Below, in pieces: positions 62,033-64,000 of a stretch of 64,000 nt of DNA (position 1 is the stretch's first letter; each line of letters starts with the position of its first letter). The notes below the pieces were generated by a model, which saw nothing but the letters and a program-made list of their open reading frames with translations, was not told where the DNA came from and ran no database searches. The DNA is taken from the NCBI RefSeq assembly GCF_027579695.1, contig NC_083596.1:10988798-11052797 (forward strand), read 5' to 3'. Made by a program: the position numbers and the translations under genes. The stretch is from Neoarius graeffei (taxonomy: Eukaryota; Chordata; Actinopteri; Siluriformes; Ariidae).

Positions 62033-64000
62033 CCAGCAAAAGCAAAGACATGACAGCAAACCCAAAGACAGAACAGCAAAACCAAAAGCAAAACAGTAAA
62101 CCAAAACACAACATTAAAACCAAAGACGCAACAGCAAAACCAAAAATAAAACAGCAAAACCAAAGACATGACGGAAAAACCAAAAACGCAACAGTAAACC
62201 TCAGACAGACCAGCAAAACCAAAGACAGAACAGCAAAACCAAATACGGGATGGCAAAACCAAAGACACAACAGTAAACCCAAAGACACAACAGCAAACCC
62301 AAAGGCACAATGGCAAACCCAAAGACACAACAGCAAACCCAAAGACATAACATTAAAACCAAAGACACGACAGCAAACCCAAAGACACAACAGAAAACCC
62401 AAAGACACAACATTAAAACCAAAGACATGACAGCAAACCCAAAGATGCTATGGCAAAACCAAAGACAGAGCAGCAAAACCAAAGACAGAGCAGCAAAACC
62501 AAAGACATGGCAATAAATCCAAAAACAAGGCAGCAAAGCCAAAGACACAACAGCAAACTAAAAGACGACATTAAAACCAAAGACACAACATTAAAACCAA
62601 AGACACGACAGCAATCCCAAAGACACAACAGCAAACTCAGACAACATTAAAACCAGACATGACAGCAAACCCAAAGACACAACAGAAAACCCAAAGACAC
62701 AACATTAAAACCAAATACACAACAGCAAACCCAAAGGCACAACATTAAAACCAAAGACACAACATTAAACCAAAAGACACAACATTAAAATCAAAGACAT
62801 GACAGCAAACCCAAAAGCACATTAAAACCAAATACACAACATTAAACCCAAAGACACAACATTAAAATCAAAGACACAACAGCAAACCCAAAGACACAAC
62901 AGCAAACCCAAAGACACAACAGCAAACCCAAAGACACAACATAAAAACCAAAGAGACAACATGAAAATCAAAGACATTACAGCAAACCCAAAAGCACATT
63001 AAACTCAAAGACACAACATTAAAATCAAAGACACAACAGCAAACCCAAAGACACAACAGCAAACCCAAAGACACAACATTAAAACCAAAGAGACAACATT
63101 AAAACCAAAGACACAACATTAAAACCAAAGACACGACAGCAATCCCAAAGACACAACAGCAAGCTCAGACAACATTAAAACCAGAAATGACAGCAAACCC
63201 AAAGACACAACAGAAAACCCATAGACACAACATTAAAACCAAAGACACAACATTACAAAGACATGACAGCAAACCCAAAAGCACATTAAAACCAAAGACA
63301 CAACATTAAACCCAAAGACACAACATTAAAATCAAAGACATGACAGCAAACTCCAAGACACAACAGCAAACCCAAAGACACAACATTAAAACCAAAGACA
63401 CAACAACAAACCCAAAAACATGATAGCAAAACCAAAGACACGACAGCAACCCCAAAGACACAACAGCAAACTCAGACAACATTAAAACCAGACATGACAG
63501 CAAACCCAAAGACACAACAGAAAACCCAAAGACACAACATTAAAACCAAATACACGATAGCAAACCCAAAGGCACAACATTAAAACCAAAGACACAACAT
63601 GAAAATCAAAGACATTACAGCAAACCCAAAGACATGACAGCAAACCCAAAGACACAACAGAAAACCCAAAGACACAACATTAAAACCAAATACACGATAG
63701 CAAACCCAAAGGCACAACATTAAACCCAAAGACACAAAATTAAAACCAAAGACACAACATTAAAACCACACGACAGCAAACCCAAAAACATAACAGCAAA
63801 CCCAAAGACACGACAGCAAACCCAAATACATGACAGCAAACCCAAAGACACAACATTAAAACCAAAGACACAACATTAAACCCAAAGACACAACATTAAA
63901 ACCAAAGACACAACATTAAACCCAAAGACACGACAGCAAACCCAAAGACACAACATTAAAACCAAAGACACGACATTAAAACCAAATACACGACATTAAA
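62033..64000 (+). repeat. 20-bp minisatellite, at least 1.9 kb, to the window edge
   Basis: Units such as aaacccaaagacacaacagc and aaaaccaaagacacaacatt, exact period 20 at 62880-62940. Two variants intermix. ORFs on both strands are translations of the repeat. Confidence 0.97.

Noticed and set aside
61872..62548. Minus-strand ORFs of 100-178 codons rich in LLCLWVCC/FGFAV
   Set aside because: They lie in the 20-bp minisatellite; open frames follow from the repeat composition, and opposite-strand ORFs exist too.

Overview
The window is animal nuclear DNA, almost certainly from a teleost fish. It holds long introns with GT-AG splicing, dense Tc1/mariner, hAT and TTAA-type transposons, tRNA-derived SINEs and many microsatellites. 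The repeat mix resembles otophysan (perhaps catfish) genomes. That placement is an impression from repeat families and was not tested.

One gene dominates. The minus strand carries 17 coding exons (56,491 down to 5,989) of a membrane guanylyl cyclase / natriuretic peptide receptor, best matched to Npr2 (NPR-B). All 17 exons join in phase into 634 codons plus a stop: juxtamembrane ectodomain, one transmembrane helix, phosphorylation-site linker, kinase-homology domain, dimerisation coiled coil and cyclase catalytic domain. Roughly the first 410 residues (most of the ligand-binding ectodomain) must lie beyond 64,000. A plus-strand terminal exon at 641-760 converges on npr2. It is probably the last exon of spag8, which neighbours NPR2 tail to tail in mammals.

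Layout. 1-5,480 is intergenic: a palindromic-end element, a TTAA element, an inverted pair of hammerhead-like modules and two SINEs with exact duplications. 5,480-6,051 is the last npr2 exon and likely 3'UTR. 6,052-18,400 is introns with a hairpin-bearing element, a nested TTAA element, a hAT with 8-bp duplication and a Tc1 copy. 18,400-31,115 holds the cyclase, coiled-coil and kinase-homology exons, with a 93-bp satellite. 31,236-46,206 holds two Tc1 elements, a second TTAA-type element, kinase-homology and linker exons, a kilobase-scale GATA/TCTA array and MITEs. 46,206-56,491 holds the linker, transmembrane and juxtamembrane exons among SINEs, a deleted Tc1 and a deleted mariner. 56,555-64,000 is upstream intron with Tc1 copy 3, other MITEs, a 55-bp minisatellite and a 20-bp minisatellite running off the edge.

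No bacterial-style operon, CRISPR array, tRNA or rRNA gene was seen. The most interesting material is how the mobile elements are built: nested insertions with readable target duplications, several non-autonomous elements carrying a promoter-plus-first-exon-like segment, a 36-bp perfect palindrome, and a (TG)n tract serving as the 3' splice-site region of a catalytic-domain exon.
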